From Streptomyces sp. NRRL F-5122 (lineage in GTDB: Bacteria > Actinomycetota > Actinomycetes > Streptomycetales > Streptomycetaceae), in NCBI RefSeq assembly GCF_001507435.1, contig NZ_LMWH01000266.1:234493-298492 (forward strand): a stretch of DNA of 64,000 nucleotides, in the 5' to 3' direction. Below the pieces are notes generated by a model. That model saw only the letters and a list, made by a program, of their open reading frames with translations. It did no database searches and was not told the DNA's origin. Positions 43,486 through 52,498 of this stretch are shown one piece after another. Made by a program: the position numbers and the translations under genes. How positions within the stretch are numbered: position 1 is the stretch's first letter; each line of letters opens with the position of its first letter.

Positions 43486-43962
43486 GTGTTCACGAGCGTA
43501 CTGATGATCGAGAAGGCCCTCACATCCGCCGACGTGGAATTCGTCACCACCCTGCACGGTGACGAGTCGGTCTCCTTCCACGTGCTGCTGCAGCCCCGCG
43601 GCGACCAGGCGGACCGCCTGCTGCGGGCCATCGACGACATCGCCCTGGGTGAGCTGGACGAGGCGGCGCACGAGCGGGACACCCCCGAGGGCAGGAGTGC
43701 CGCGGCCCTGGGGCGGCAGGCGCTGGACGTCTCCCTGGCCGCTCTGCACGCGGCGGGCAGCGAGGCCGAGGGCAGGCTCATCGAGGACCATCCGCTGGAC
43801 GCGCTCAAGGCGCTCGTCGGAGAGATCGGCGCGGACGAGGTGATCGTGCTGACCGACCCCCACTACGTGGAGGAGTTCTTCCACCGCGACTGGGCGTCGA
43901 GAGCCCGGCACAAGGTGGGCGTGCCGGTGCTGAAGCTGTTCTCGCACAGCAAGGCGCAGTGA
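43486..43962 (+). CDS. Universal-stress-protein-like hypothetical
   Basis: A 158-residue protein starting at GTG 43486, about 9 nt after GAAGGGG. The N-terminus (VLMIEKALTSADVEFVTTLH) and the last third (LKALVGEIGADEVIVLTD, then FFHRDWASRARHKVGVPVLKLF) alternate strand and helix as in Usp/Rossmann-like domains, and the ending resembles the phosphate-loop end of UspA proteins although G-x2-G-x9-G is absent. Orthologues have been annotated as indole-3-glycerol phosphate synthase, which I do not see support for. It is located 82 nt before murC. Confidence 0.6.
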   Translation: MFTSVLMIEKALTSADVEFVTTLHGDESVSFHVLLQPRGDQADRLLRAIDDIALGELDEAAHERDTPEGRSAAALGRQALDVSLAALHAAGSEAEGRLIEDHPLDALKALVGEIGADEVIVLTDPHYVEEFFHRDWASRARHKVGVPVLKLFSHSKAQ

Positions 43963-44044
43963 CCGGTCGGTGTACGTCGACCCGGACGGCACGCAATAGG
44001 CTGGGCCGCTGAACGCACGCCGTACCAGCACTCAGGAGACACGC

Positions 44045-45436
44045 ATGGCACCCGGCCTCCCCACCGCCATGGACCGACCGCACTTCATCGGCATCGGCGG
44101 CGCCGGAATGTCGGGCATCGCGAAGATCCTCGCCCAGCGTGGCGCCGTGGTGGCGGGCAGTGACGCCAAGGACTCGCCCACCGCCGAGGCCCTGCGCGCG
44201 CTGGGCGTGACGGTGCACATCGGTCACGCGGCCGAGCATCTCGCCGACGACGCCGGTTGCGTCGTCGTCTCCTCCGCCATCCGGGCCGACAACCCGGAGA
44301 TGGCGCGGGCGGCGGAGCTGGGCATCCCCGTGGTGCACCGCTCGGACGCCCTGGCACGCCTGATGGACGGCCTGCGCCCGATCGCGGTCGCCGGCACCCA
44401 CGGCAAGACGACGACGACGTCGATGCTGGCGGTGTCCCTGACCGAGCTGGGCCTTTCGCCGTCCTATGCGATCGGCGGCGACCTGGACGCCCCCGGCTCC
44501 AACGCGCTGCACGGCGAGGGCGAGATCTTCGTCGCCGAGGCCGACGAGAGCGACCGCAGCTTCCACAAGTACGCGCCCGAGGTCGCGATCGTCCTCAACG
44601 TCGAACTCGACCACCACGCGAACTACGCGTCCATGGAGGAGATCTACGAGTCCTTCCAGACCTTCGCGGGCCGGATCGTGCCGGGCGGGACGCTGGTGGT
44701 GGCGGCCGACCACGAGGGCGCACGCGAGCTGACGCGGCGGCTGGCGGGATCGGTGCGGACGGTGACGTACGGGGAGTCGCAGGACGCCGACGTCCGTATC
44801 CTCTCCGTGGTCCCGCAGGGACTGAAGAGCGAGGTGACGGTGGACCTCGGCGGCTCCCGGCTGACCTTCACGGTCTCCGTCCCCGGCCGCCACTACGCGC
44901 ACAACGCCGTGGCGGCGCTGGCCGCGGGCGTGGCGCTGGGTGTCCCGGCGGCCGAGCTCGCGTCGGCCCTCGGGGCCTACACGGGCGTGAAGCGCCGTCT
45001 CCAGCTCAAGGGCGAGGAGTCGGGCGTCCAGGTGATCGACTCGTACGCGCACCACCCGACGGAGATGACGGCGGACCTGGAGGCGATGCGGGCGGCGGCC
45101 GGCGAGGCCCGCATCCTGGTGCTCTTCCAGCCCCACCTGTTCTCCCGCACCCAGGAGCTGGGCAAGGAGATGGGCGAGGCGCTCGCGCTGGCGGACGCCT
45201 CGGTGGTCCTGGACATCTACCCGGCCCGTGAGGACCCGATCCCCGGTGTGACGAGCGAGTTGATCATCGACGCGGCGCGGACGGCCGGCGCGGACGTGCA
45301 GGCCGTCCACGACAAGGCGGAGGCCCCCGCGGTCGTGGCGGGAATGGCGAAGCAGGGCGATCTCGTTCTCACCATGGGAGCGGGCGACGTCACCGACCTC
45401 GGCCCGCGGATCCTGGAACGTCTCGCACAGAAGTGA
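44045..45436 (+). CDS. murC: UDP-N-acetylmuramate--L-alanine ligase
   Basis: ATP-dependent Mur ligase adding the first residue (L-Ala) of the peptidoglycan stem peptide; 463 residues. The N-terminal UDP-binding HFIGIGGAGMSGIAKIL, the P-loop AGTHGKTTTTSML (117-122 core), the metal-binding EADESDRSF and NVELDHHANY, and the C-terminal DSYAHHPTEM are all intact. ATG 6 nt after AGGAG. It lies away from the main dcw cluster genes, which are not in the window, and is followed 24 nt later by msrB. Confidence 0.96.
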   Translation: MAPGLPTAMDRPHFIGIGGAGMSGIAKILAQRGAVVAGSDAKDSPTAEALRALGVTVHIGHAAEHLADDAGCVVVSSAIRADNPEMARAAELGIPVVHRSDALARLMDGLRPIAVAGTHGKTTTTSMLAVSLTELGLSPSYAIGGDLDAPGSNALHGEGEIFVAEADESDRSFHKYAPEVAIVLNVELDHHANYASMEEIYESFQTFAGRIVPGGTLVVAADHEGARELTRRLAGSVRTVTYGESQDADVRILSVVPQGLKSEVTVDLGGSRLTFTVSVPGRHYAHNAVAALAAGVALGVPAAELASALGAYTGVKRRLQLKGEESGVQVIDSYAHHPTEMTADLEAMRAAAGEARILVLFQPHLFSRTQELGKEMGEALALADASVVLDIYPAREDPIPGVTSELIIDAARTAGADVQAVHDKAEAPAVVAGMAKQGDLVLTMGAGDVTDLGPRILERLAQK

Positions 45437-45460
45437 CACGGAAGTAAGGGGTTGGCCTAC

Positions 45461-45868
45461 ATGTCGTACGACGTCGACAAGCCGGACGAGCAGTGGCGGG
45501 CGGAGCTGACCCCGGCGGAGTACGCGGTACTGCGCCAGGCCGGTACGGAACCCGCCTTCGTGGGTGAGTACACCGACACCAAGACCAAGGGCGTCTACTC
45601 CTGTCGGGCCTGCGGCGCGGAACTGTTCACCTCGGACACGAAGTTCGAGTCCCACTGCGGATGGCCGTCCTTCTACGACCCGAAGGACACCGAAGCGGTG
45701 GAGCTGCTGGTGGACCGCTCGCACGGAATGGTCCGCACCGAGGTGCGCTGCGCCCGCTGCGGATCGCATCTGGGGCACGTCTTCGAGGGCGAGGGCTATC
45801 CCACGCCGACCGATCAGCGGTACTGCATCAACAGCATCTCGATGCGGTTGACGCCCGACGAGGGCTGA
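45461..45868 (+). CDS. msrB: Peptide methionine-R-sulfoxide reductase
   Basis: Repairs methionine-R-sulfoxide in proteins. 135 residues. Structural zinc cysteines form two CxxC pairs (Cys48/51 in CRAC, Cys97/100 in CARC); catalytic Cys122 is in RYCINSISMRL, and Cys66 in HCGWPSF may resolve. The ATG at 45461 is 9 nt after AAGGGG; an upstream in-frame TTG abuts that site and is less likely. A 19-bp-stem terminator follows. Confidence 0.95.
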   Translation: MSYDVDKPDEQWRAELTPAEYAVLRQAGTEPAFVGEYTDTKTKGVYSCRACGAELFTSDTKFESHCGWPSFYDPKDTEAVELLVDRSHGMVRTEVRCARCGSHLGHVFEGEGYPTPTDQRYCINSISMRLTPDEG

Positions 45869-45875
45869 GCACGCC

Positions 45876-45915
45876 CGAAGGCCCCCTCGGCTCCCCGGAG
45901 CCGAGGGGGCCTTCG
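45876..45915 (+). terminator. Hairpin terminator after murC-msrB
   Basis: A perfect 19-bp inverted repeat (45876-45894 with 45897-45915) with a tight loop, 7 nt after the msrB stop. Confidence 0.88.
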
Positions 45916-46094
45916 CATGGACGGGGCACGCGGCGCCGGGTGGCCGCGGTGGACGGCCGGCCCGCCGGCCACGTCACAATGCGGCGGCAACAACCGCTAC
46001 AAGGGGTAGCCGACTTGACCACCGGCGGTCACCCGCGATTTGCTCCGGCCCAGCCTTCCTCCTGCTCGGCTGCACAGCGAGGTGCCGCACCCCC

Positions 46095-47105
46095 ATGAAG
46101 ACTCCTCCCACACCCCACCCCCTCCGCGGATCCGCATGGGCGACGGCCGTTGCCTGCGCCGCCGTCGTCTGCCTGCTCATGGCCGGCTGCACCGGCTCCG
46201 GTGACTCCCCGTCCGGCTCGGACGCGAAGGTGCCCGGTGCCGCGGGGCTCAGAGTCACCCTGGTCACCCACGGAGCCGAGGGTGACGCGTTCTGGGAGCT
46301 GGTGAAGAAGGGTGCGGAGGCGGCAGCGGCGAAGGACGGCGCCGACCTGACGTACGCGAACGACCCCGATGCGGCGGGTCAGGCGGAACTGGTGCGGGAC
46401 GCGATCCGGGACCGGGCCGACGGCATCGCGCTGACGCTCGCCAAACCGGACGCCATGAAGGGCCCGATCGGCGAGGCCAGGGCGGCCGGCATACCGGTCG
46501 TCGGTCTCAACTCCGGTATCGACGCCTGGCGTTCCGACGGCGTCCTCGAGTACTTCGGCCAGGACGAGAGCCTCGCGGGCCGGGCCGTGGGCGACAAGCT
46601 GGACGGTCTCGGCGCCCACCACGCCCTGTGTGTCATCCATGAGCGGGGCAACGTGGCCCTGGAGGCGCGCTGCGCCGGCGTGAAGAAGACGTTCGGCGGC
46701 GACACCGACATGCTCTATGTGGACGGCACCGACACGAACGCCCTGACCGAGTCGGTCGCGGCCCGGCTGCGGCAGGACCCGGGCATCGACGAAGTGGTCA
46801 CGCTGGGGGCGCAGTTCGCCCTTGCCGCCGTCCGGTCCGTGCGGCAGGCGGACAGCAGGGCCCGTGTCGCCACCTTCGATCTCAACAAGGCCCTGGTCAA
46901 GGCCGTGCAGGACGGCGACGTGCAGTTCGCGGTCGACCAACAGCCCTATCTGCAGGGCTATCTCGCCGTCGACGCGCTCTGGCTCTACAAGTCCAACGGC
47001 AACGTCAGCGGAGGCGGCGTCGCGCCGGTGCTCACCGGTCCGGCGTTCGTGACCAAGGCGAACGTCGCATCGGTGGCGAGACTCGCGGCCGACGGCACGC
47101 GCTGA
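46095..47105 (+). CDS. Orphan sugar-binding lipoprotein (Peripla_BP_4)
   Basis: A 336-residue solute-binding protein with a lipobox LMAGC (Cys32). Ribose-binding-protein-type motifs: RVTLVTHGAEGDAFWELVKKG, read as LVTHGAEGDAFWELVKKG; ADGIALTLAKPD; IPVVGLNSG; RVATFDLNK; FAVDQQPYLQGYLAVDAL. No permease or ATPase is adjacent; instead a conservon (sensor kinase-like, roadblock, DUF742, GTPase) starts 163 nt downstream in the same orientation. It may present ligands to that membrane sensor or to a transporter elsewhere. ATG chosen by signal-peptide geometry; the ribosome-binding site is poor. Confidence 0.8.
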   Translation: MKTPPTPHPLRGSAWATAVACAAVVCLLMAGCTGSGDSPSGSDAKVPGAAGLRVTLVTHGAEGDAFWELVKKGAEAAAAKDGADLTYANDPDAAGQAELVRDAIRDRADGIALTLAKPDAMKGPIGEARAAGIPVVGLNSGIDAWRSDGVLEYFGQDESLAGRAVGDKLDGLGAHHALCVIHERGNVALEARCAGVKKTFGGDTDMLYVDGTDTNALTESVAARLRQDPGIDEVVTLGAQFALAAVRSVRQADSRARVATFDLNKALVKAVQDGDVQFAVDQQPYLQGYLAVDALWLYKSNGNVSGGGVAPVLTGPAFVTKANVASVARLAADGTR

Positions 47106-47176
47106 GCGGACACCGTGCCGGTGGTCGATCTCACGTCGATTCCGCGGCTCTCGGTGCGTTGGGTCAGATGTGCGGA

Positions 47177-47182
47177 TAGCAT
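47177..47182 (+). promoter_or_regulatory. Possible -10 box before conservon 1
   Basis: TAGCAT in the 163-nt gap upstream of the sensor kinase-like gene. No good -35 partner, so weak. Confidence 0.3.
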
Positions 47183-47268
47183 CCTGCGCACCCCCTGTAC
47201 CGCATCGGACACGCAGTCACCCCGCGTTCGTCCCCACCCCCCGTTCCCCGGTTCGCTCTAGGACGACG

Positions 47269-49590
47269 ATGTCTCGACGGACTCCGACAGCTCTCCGGCG
47301 CCGTCTCGCCTCCATACGCCTCTCCCTGATCCTGCTGGCTCTGGTGCCCAGCGTCACCCTCGCCGTCATCTGGACCGTGACGACGACTCAGATGCTGTCG
47401 GAGGGCCTGAGGTTGCGCTCGCAGACGGAGCTGAGCAGGTCGACCGGTGCCATGGGCACCGAGGCGGCGCTCGCACTGCAGCAGGAACGCAGCCTGTCGG
47501 CGGCGTGGCTGGCCGCGCCGCACGGCTCCCGGGCCGCCCTCGACGCACAGCGGGCGAGGACGGACACGGCGGTGGCGCAACTGGTGGACCAGGACGATGC
47601 GATCAAGAGGGCGCCCGCCCGCATCAGGGACCGCATGTACTCGGTCGTCGCGTCGGTGGGCAGCCTGGAGTACTACCGGGACCAGGTGGACCACCCGACC
47701 GACATCACCGCCGGGCAGGCGGTGGACCAGTACACCGCGATCATCGACGACCAGGTGCACGCCTTCCAGGAGCTCTCCCAGGTCGACGACGGCGACCTCA
47801 CCTCGCAGGCCGGGCCGCTCGTCGCGCTGGAGCACGCCGCCGAGCTGGTCTCCCAGGAGGACGCACAGCTCACCCTGGCCTGGCCGTCCGGGCACCTGGA
47901 CGACACGACCTGGAACCGGTTCGCGCAGCTGGTCCACGCCCGCCGCTGGCTGGTCGAGGACCAGATCGTCCCCTCGCTCGAGGGCAGCACGAAGACCGAG
48001 ACCGAAAGGATTTTGCAGTCGGCGCAGTGGCATGCCCTGCAGACCGTCGAGGACCAGGTGCTCGCGGCACGCGTGAGGACCGGCGGCTCGCACGGGATGG
48101 CGATGCCGGACGCACGGAAACGGTGGAGCACGGCGATGACCAGGCTCTCCGACCAGTACGCGACGCTGATCCGGCAGCAGACGGCGCTCCTGCTCGACCG
48201 CAGTGCCGAGAGGTCCGACGGGCTGCTGATCAAGGCCGGGTTCCTCAGCGCCGTCGGCTTGGCCGCACTGCTGCTGTGCGTGGGCATGTCCTGGCGGATC
48301 ACCCGGTCCCTCTCCCGGCGGCTGAGGGGCCTGAGGGCCGCCACGCTCGGCCTGGCGCAGGAACGGCTGCCCGACGTGGTCGCCCGGCTGGACCGGGGGG
48401 AGAAGGTCGATGTGGAGTCCGCGACCCCGCCGCTGGACTACGGCGACGACGAACTCGGCCAGGTCGCCCAGGCGTTCAACGCCGCCCAACGCACGGCCGT
48501 GCACACGGCGGTCGAACTCGCCGACACCCGGCGCGGTTTCCAGAAGGTCATCCTCGGTATCGCCCGGCAGAGCCAGAACCTGGTCAACCTCCAGCTCAGC
48601 AAGCTCGATGCGCTGGAACGCCGCCATCAGGACCCCGACGTCCTCCAGGGGCTGTACGAACTCGACTCCACCGCCAGCCAGTTGCGCCGCTACGAGGAGA
48701 ACCTCGTCATCATCAGCGGTGAGCGGCCCCGGCGCCACTGGAGCGAACCGGTCTCGCTGGTCGACATCCTGCGCAGCGCCGTCGGCGAGGTCGCCGAGTA
48801 CCGGCGGGTCGAGGTGCACACCGACGAGGACGTGTACCTCTCCCCGCCCGCGGTGGCCGACGTGATCCACCTGCTGGCCGAGCTGATCGACAACGCGACC
48901 GCGTACTCGCCCGCGCCCAGCCCCGTCGGGGTGCGGGCGGCGGTGGTGGCCAAGGGGCTCGCGATCGAGATCGAGGACCGCGGCCTCGGCATGCCGGAGG
49001 TCGACTACGCCCAGCTCAACGAGCAACTGGCGGCGCCCCCGCAGTTCGACGTGGTGGCGCTCGCCGACGATCTGCGGCTCGGCATGTTCGTGGTCGCCCG
49101 GCTCGCCACCCGGCACGGCATCGGGGTGACGCTGCGTCCATCGCCGTACGGGGGGACCACGGCGATCGTCCTCGTCCCGCACGACATCGTGGTGCGGCGG
49201 AGCCCGTCCTCCCGGAAGACGCCGTCCGAGGCGCGCGGGCGGAGGCCCGGGTACCTCGGCGCCGCGCCCTCCACCGAAGGTGTGGCCGCAGGAGAGGCCG
49301 CGCCCCTGCCGCGCCGGGTGCCGCAGACGAGTCTGGCCGCCGAGCTGCGGGAGGAGGCCGCGCCCGCCGAGGAGGACGCCCGCCGGGACGAGTTCACCGC
49401 CGACCGCGCCGCCTCCTCCCTCGCCGGCTTCCAGCGCGGCACGCGCCTGGCGCGCGACGACGCCCCGTGGGACCTGGACGACCCGAAGGAGCCGGACCGG
49501 GAGGAGGCCGTCGCCCGGTCCGGTCCCGGTGAAGGCGTCCGTGCCGCAGGCCCACCCGTCCCTTCGACCCCGCCCGCCGACCGCTCGTGA
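47269..49590 (+). CDS. cvnA: Conservon CvnA: NIT-type sensor histidine kinase-like protein
   Basis: First gene of a conservon, 773 residues. TM1 (LILLALVPSVTLAVIWTV) and TM2 (FLSAVGLAALLLCVGMSW) bracket an extracellular helical region of the nitrate/nitrite-sensing type. A HAMP linker, a dimerisation-like helix and a GHKL ATPase follow (ELIDNATAYSPAPS, IEDRGLGMPE, GMFVVARLATRHG). The canonical H-box histidine is not evident, as usual for CvnA. The C-terminal 150 residues are disordered. ATG at 47269; the final codons overlap the next gene. It probably acts with CvnB-D like a G-protein-coupled receptor complex. Confidence 0.87.
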   Translation: MSRRTPTALRRRLASIRLSLILLALVPSVTLAVIWTVTTTQMLSEGLRLRSQTELSRSTGAMGTEAALALQQERSLSAAWLAAPHGSRAALDAQRARTDTAVAQLVDQDDAIKRAPARIRDRMYSVVASVGSLEYYRDQVDHPTDITAGQAVDQYTAIIDDQVHAFQELSQVDDGDLTSQAGPLVALEHAAELVSQEDAQLTLAWPSGHLDDTTWNRFAQLVHARRWLVEDQIVPSLEGSTKTETERILQSAQWHALQTVEDQVLAARVRTGGSHGMAMPDARKRWSTAMTRLSDQYATLIRQQTALLLDRSAERSDGLLIKAGFLSAVGLAALLLCVGMSWRITRSLSRRLRGLRAATLGLAQERLPDVVARLDRGEKVDVESATPPLDYGDDELGQVAQAFNAAQRTAVHTAVELADTRRGFQKVILGIARQSQNLVNLQLSKLDALERRHQDPDVLQGLYELDSTASQLRRYEENLVIISGERPRRHWSEPVSLVDILRSAVGEVAEYRRVEVHTDEDVYLSPPAVADVIHLLAELIDNATAYSPAPSPVGVRAAVVAKGLAIEIEDRGLGMPEVDYAQLNEQLAAPPQFDVVALADDLRLGMFVVARLATRHGIGVTLRPSPYGGTTAIVLVPHDIVVRRSPSSRKTPSEARGRRPGYLGAAPSTEGVAAGEAAPLPRRVPQTSLAAELREEAAPAEEDARRDEFTADRAASSLAGFQRGTRLARDDAPWDLDDPKEPDREEAVARSGPGEGVRAAGPPVPSTPPADRS

Positions 49591-49601
49591 AGGACACCGA
49601 C

Positions 49602-50033
49602 ATGACACGCCCCATCCCCGCCACGCACACACAGCTCGACCAGTTGCTGACCGGACTCGTGGACCGGGTCGCCGACGTCAACCACGCCGTGGTGCTCTCC
49701 GAGGACGGACTGGTCGTCAGCAAGTCCACGGGTTTCCCGCGCGACGACGCCGAGCGGCTGGCGGCGACCGCGTCCGGTCTGATGAGCCTCAGCAAGGGGG
49801 TCAGCCTGGACTTCGGCGGCGGCCCGGTGCGACAGGCGCTCATCGAGCTGGCCCGCAGCTATCTCATCCTCACCTCGGCCGGACCCGGCGCCCATCTCGT
49901 CGTCCTCACCGGACCGGGCGCCGACGTCGGTGTGGTGGCGTACCAGATGAACATGCTGGTGAAAAAGATCGGCGAGCACCTGAGTGCGGCACCACGCGGG
50001 GACGGCGCCGGCTTCGGCAGCGGCGAGAGGTGA
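49602..50033 (+). CDS. cvnB: Conservon CvnB: roadblock/LC7 protein
   Basis: A 143-residue roadblock/LC7-fold protein (HAVVLSEDGLVVSKS, LIELARSYLILTSAG, GVVAYQMNMLVKKIGEHL), a family that regulates small GTPases. The ATG at 49602 follows AAGGA by 7 nt; an in-frame GTG at 49587 overlaps the cvnA stop and is the alternative. The stop overlaps the GTG of cvnC. Confidence 0.88.
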   Translation: MTRPIPATHTQLDQLLTGLVDRVADVNHAVVLSEDGLVVSKSTGFPRDDAERLAATASGLMSLSKGVSLDFGGGPVRQALIELARSYLILTSAGPGAHLVVLTGPGADVGVVAYQMNMLVKKIGEHLSAAPRGDGAGFGSGER

Positions 50034-50386
50034 ACGGAGGCGACGCGGCGGGCCGGCTCGTCCGGCCGTTCACACTGACGGGCGGACGGACCCGGCCCAC
50101 CCGCGCCGACTTCACCCTCATCTCGACCGTGACGGCGGTGGACCCGCCGCCCGAGTGGGGCACCCGGCCGCAGCCCGAGCACACGCGGATCCTGATGCGG
50201 TGCGCCGAGCCGATCGCGGTGGCGGAACTCGCCGCCCTTCTCGACCTCCCGGTGAGCGTGGTCGTGATCATGCTCTGCGATCTGCTGGAGGCGGGGCGGA
50301 TCACCGTCCGCCCGCCGCACCCCGTCTCCCGCACCCCGGACCTGGAGATGCTGCAGAAAGTGAGGGACGGCCTTGGCCGACTCTGA
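50030..50386 (+). CDS. cvnC: Conservon CvnC: DUF742 protein
   Basis: A 118-residue DUF742 protein with the start GGDAAGRLVRPFTLTGGRTRP and winged-helix-like core (EPIAVAELAALLDLPVSVV, VVIMLCDLLEAGRI). The GTG at 50030 overlaps the cvnB stop (GTGA), and the gene's end overlaps cvnD by 14 nt. Role in the conservon is probably adaptor. Confidence 0.86.
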   Translation: MNGGDAAGRLVRPFTLTGGRTRPTRADFTLISTVTAVDPPPEWGTRPQPEHTRILMRCAEPIAVAELAALLDLPVSVVVIMLCDLLEAGRITVRPPHPVSRTPDLEMLQKVRDGLGRL

Positions 50387-50984
50387 CACCGCTGTCCGGC
50401 CGCCGCCAGCGCCCGACACGGTGAAGATCCTGATCGCCGGGGGGTTCGGCGTCGGCAAGACCACCATGGTCGGGTCGGTCAGCGAGATCACCCCGCTGTC
50501 CACCGAGGAAGCGCTGACCGTCGCCGGACTGGACGTCGACGACCTCGCAGGCGTCGAGGAGAAACGGGCCACCACCGTGGCCCTCGACTTCGGCCGGATC
50601 ACGATCGGCCAGGAGCTCGTGCTGTACCTCTTCGGCACACCCGGTCAGCAGCGGTTCTGGTTCATGTGGAACGACCTGGCCATCGGTGCGCTGGGCGCCG
50701 TGGTCCTCATCGACGTCCGCCGCCCGGAGTCGAGTTTCGCCGCCATCGACTTCTTCGAGCGCCGGGGCATCCCGTTCGTCGTCGGCGTCAACGGCTTCCA
50801 CGGGCGCCATCCCTACCCGCCCGAGACGATCCGGGACGCGCTGGCACTGCCGGGACACGCCCAGGTGCTGCTGTGCGACGCGCGGGAGCGGGGGTCGTGC
50901 AGGGACGTTCTGCTCGCCCTGATCGACCAGTTGATCGCCTCGGCCGGCCGGCCGGTCCGGGTCCGGCCCCCGGACCGTCGGTGA
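50373..50984 (+). CDS. cvnD: Conservon CvnD: small GTP-binding protein
   Basis: A 203-residue Ras-like GTPase. P-loop GGFGVGKTT (residues 23-31), switch region TTVALDFGRI, G3 FGTPGQQRF, and GVNGFHG in place of NKxD. TTG start at 50373, 6 nt after GAGGGA. It completes conservon 1; all four genes overlap or abut and must be one transcript. Confidence 0.9.
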   Translation: MADSDTAVRPPPAPDTVKILIAGGFGVGKTTMVGSVSEITPLSTEEALTVAGLDVDDLAGVEEKRATTVALDFGRITIGQELVLYLFGTPGQQRFWFMWNDLAIGALGAVVLIDVRRPESSFAAIDFFERRGIPFVVGVNGFHGRHPYPPETIRDALALPGHAQVLLCDARERGSCRDVLLALIDQLIASAGRPVRVRPPDRR

Positions 50985-51367
50985 CGGCCGAGGCCCCCGC
51001 TCCTGACCTGTGCGGCGCATTGCGCGGCGGAGGCGAGGGGCGTGATCCAGCCGTGGTGCACGGAGGTTCGCGCACTCCCCGGAGTCCGGTACGCGGTGGG
51101 CCTCCACGCTGTCCGCACGGTCGCCGACGGCAACGGCGGGGGCGACACGGCGAACGCGCCCGGCGTGGTCCGGACGGCCGGCTCGGGCGCGTCCAGGGGG
51201 CCCGGACCAGCGTGTCGCACGGTCCCGCACCACAGGCTCTACCGACTTCGGGCACGTCACCCGCCACGGCGCCGCAACACTCGGCGTCTACACTCTCCCG
51301 GCAACGGCCCTCGCGACATCGGCCGGGACATCGTCGCTTCTGCCACACCCGAAGGGTATTCGGCGCT
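50985..51367. other. Intergenic region before the osmoprotectant transporter
   Basis: No gene supported in 383 bp. A candidate -10 (TATTCG, 51357-51362) lies close to the TTG start of the ATPase gene. No strong terminator hairpin for conservon 1 was recognised. Confidence 0.35.
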
Positions 51368-52498
51368 TTGATACGGATAGATTCAGTCACCAAGCGGTAC
51401 CCGGACGGCACGGTGGCGGTCGACCGGTTGTCGTTGGAGATACCGGACCGCTCGATCACCGTCCTCGTCGGCCCCTCCGGCTGCGGCAAGACGACGACCC
51501 TGCGCATGATCAACCGGATGATCGAGCCGAGCGAGGGCACGATCACCCTCGACGGAGTCGACATCAGCCGCCAGCCGGTGAACTCGCTGCGCAGGTCGAT
51601 GGGTTACGTCATCCAGAACGCCGGGCTCTTCCAGCACCGCACCGTCGTCGACAACATCGCGACCGTGCCCCGGCTGCTCGGCTGGAGCAAGGACAAGGCC
51701 CGGGAGCGGGCCCGCGAGCTGATGGAACGGGTCGGCCTGGACCCCTCCTTCGCCAAGCGCTACCCGTACCAGCTCTCCGGCGGCCAGCAGCAGCGCGTCG
51801 GCGTGGCCCGGGCGCTCGCCGCGGACCCGCCGGTGCTGCTCATGGACGAGCCGTTCTCCGCCGTCGACCCGATCGTGCGCAAGGGGCTGCAGGAAGAGCT
51901 GCTGCGTATCCAGGAGGAGTTGGGCAAGACCATCGTCTTCGTCACCCATGACATCGACGAGGCGATCCGGCTCGGGACGATGGTCGCCGTGATGCGGACC
52001 GGGGGCAGGCTCGCCCAGTTCGCGCCGCCGGCCGAGCTGCTGTCGTCCCCGGCCGACTCGTTCGTGGAGGACTTCCTCGGCACGGACCGCGGGATCCGGC
52101 GGTTGTCCTTCTTCACCTCCGAGGCCCTGGAGCTGAAGAAGACCCCGATCGTCGCCGTCGACTCCTCCGCCGAGCAGATCGCCTCCCGCGAGGGTACAGA
52201 CGTTCCGTACCTGCTGGTCACCGACCTCGAGGGCAGGCCGCTCGGCTGGAGCGCACCCGGGGATCTGACCGCGGGGCGGATCGAGGCCGGCCGACTGCTG
52301 TCGTACGGGCGGCCGTTCGTGCACGGCAAGGACTCGCTGCGTGCCGCCCTCGACTGCGCGGTGCTCTCGCCCACCGGCTGGGCCGTGGCGGTGGACGGCG
52401 ACGGCCGGGTCGTCGGGGTCGTGTCGCAGCAGACGATCGGTGAGGCGATCCGCAGCGCCCATGCGGCGCAGGAGCGGGACGAGAAGGTCGCGGGATGA
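51368..52498 (+). CDS. opuCA: Glycine betaine/osmoprotectant ABC transporter ATPase (OpuCA-like)
   Basis: ATPase of an OpuC/ProV-type importer, 376 residues. Walker A GPSGCGKTT (35-43), Q-loop YVIQNAGLF, signature LSGGQQQR, Walker B VLLMDEPFSAVDP and switch VTHDIDEA. The C-terminal 120 residues form a CBS-type pair (VPYLLVTDLEGRPLGW, GWAVAVDGDGRVVGVVS), the usual ionic-strength or c-di-AMP sensor of these ATPases. Start TTG at 51368 (MIRIDSVTKRYPDG) fits the family N-terminus; GAAGGG is 11 nt upstream. Coupled to the permease by an ATGA overlap. Confidence 0.9.
   Translation: MIRIDSVTKRYPDGTVAVDRLSLEIPDRSITVLVGPSGCGKTTTLRMINRMIEPSEGTITLDGVDISRQPVNSLRRSMGYVIQNAGLFQHRTVVDNIATVPRLLGWSKDKARERARELMERVGLDPSFAKRYPYQLSGGQQQRVGVARALAADPPVLLMDEPFSAVDPIVRKGLQEELLRIQEELGKTIVFVTHDIDEAIRLGTMVAVMRTGGRLAQFAPPAELLSSPADSFVEDFLGTDRGIRRLSFFTSEALELKKTPIVAVDSSAEQIASREGTDVPYLLVTDLEGRPLGWSAPGDLTAGRIEAGRLLSYGRPFVHGKDSLRAALDCAVLSPTGWAVAVDGDGRVVGVVSQQTIGEAIRSAHAAQERDEKVAG

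Noticed and set aside
43805..45778. 657-codon minus-strand frame across murC and msrB
   Set aside because: Antisense of two highly conserved genes; low-complexity translation.
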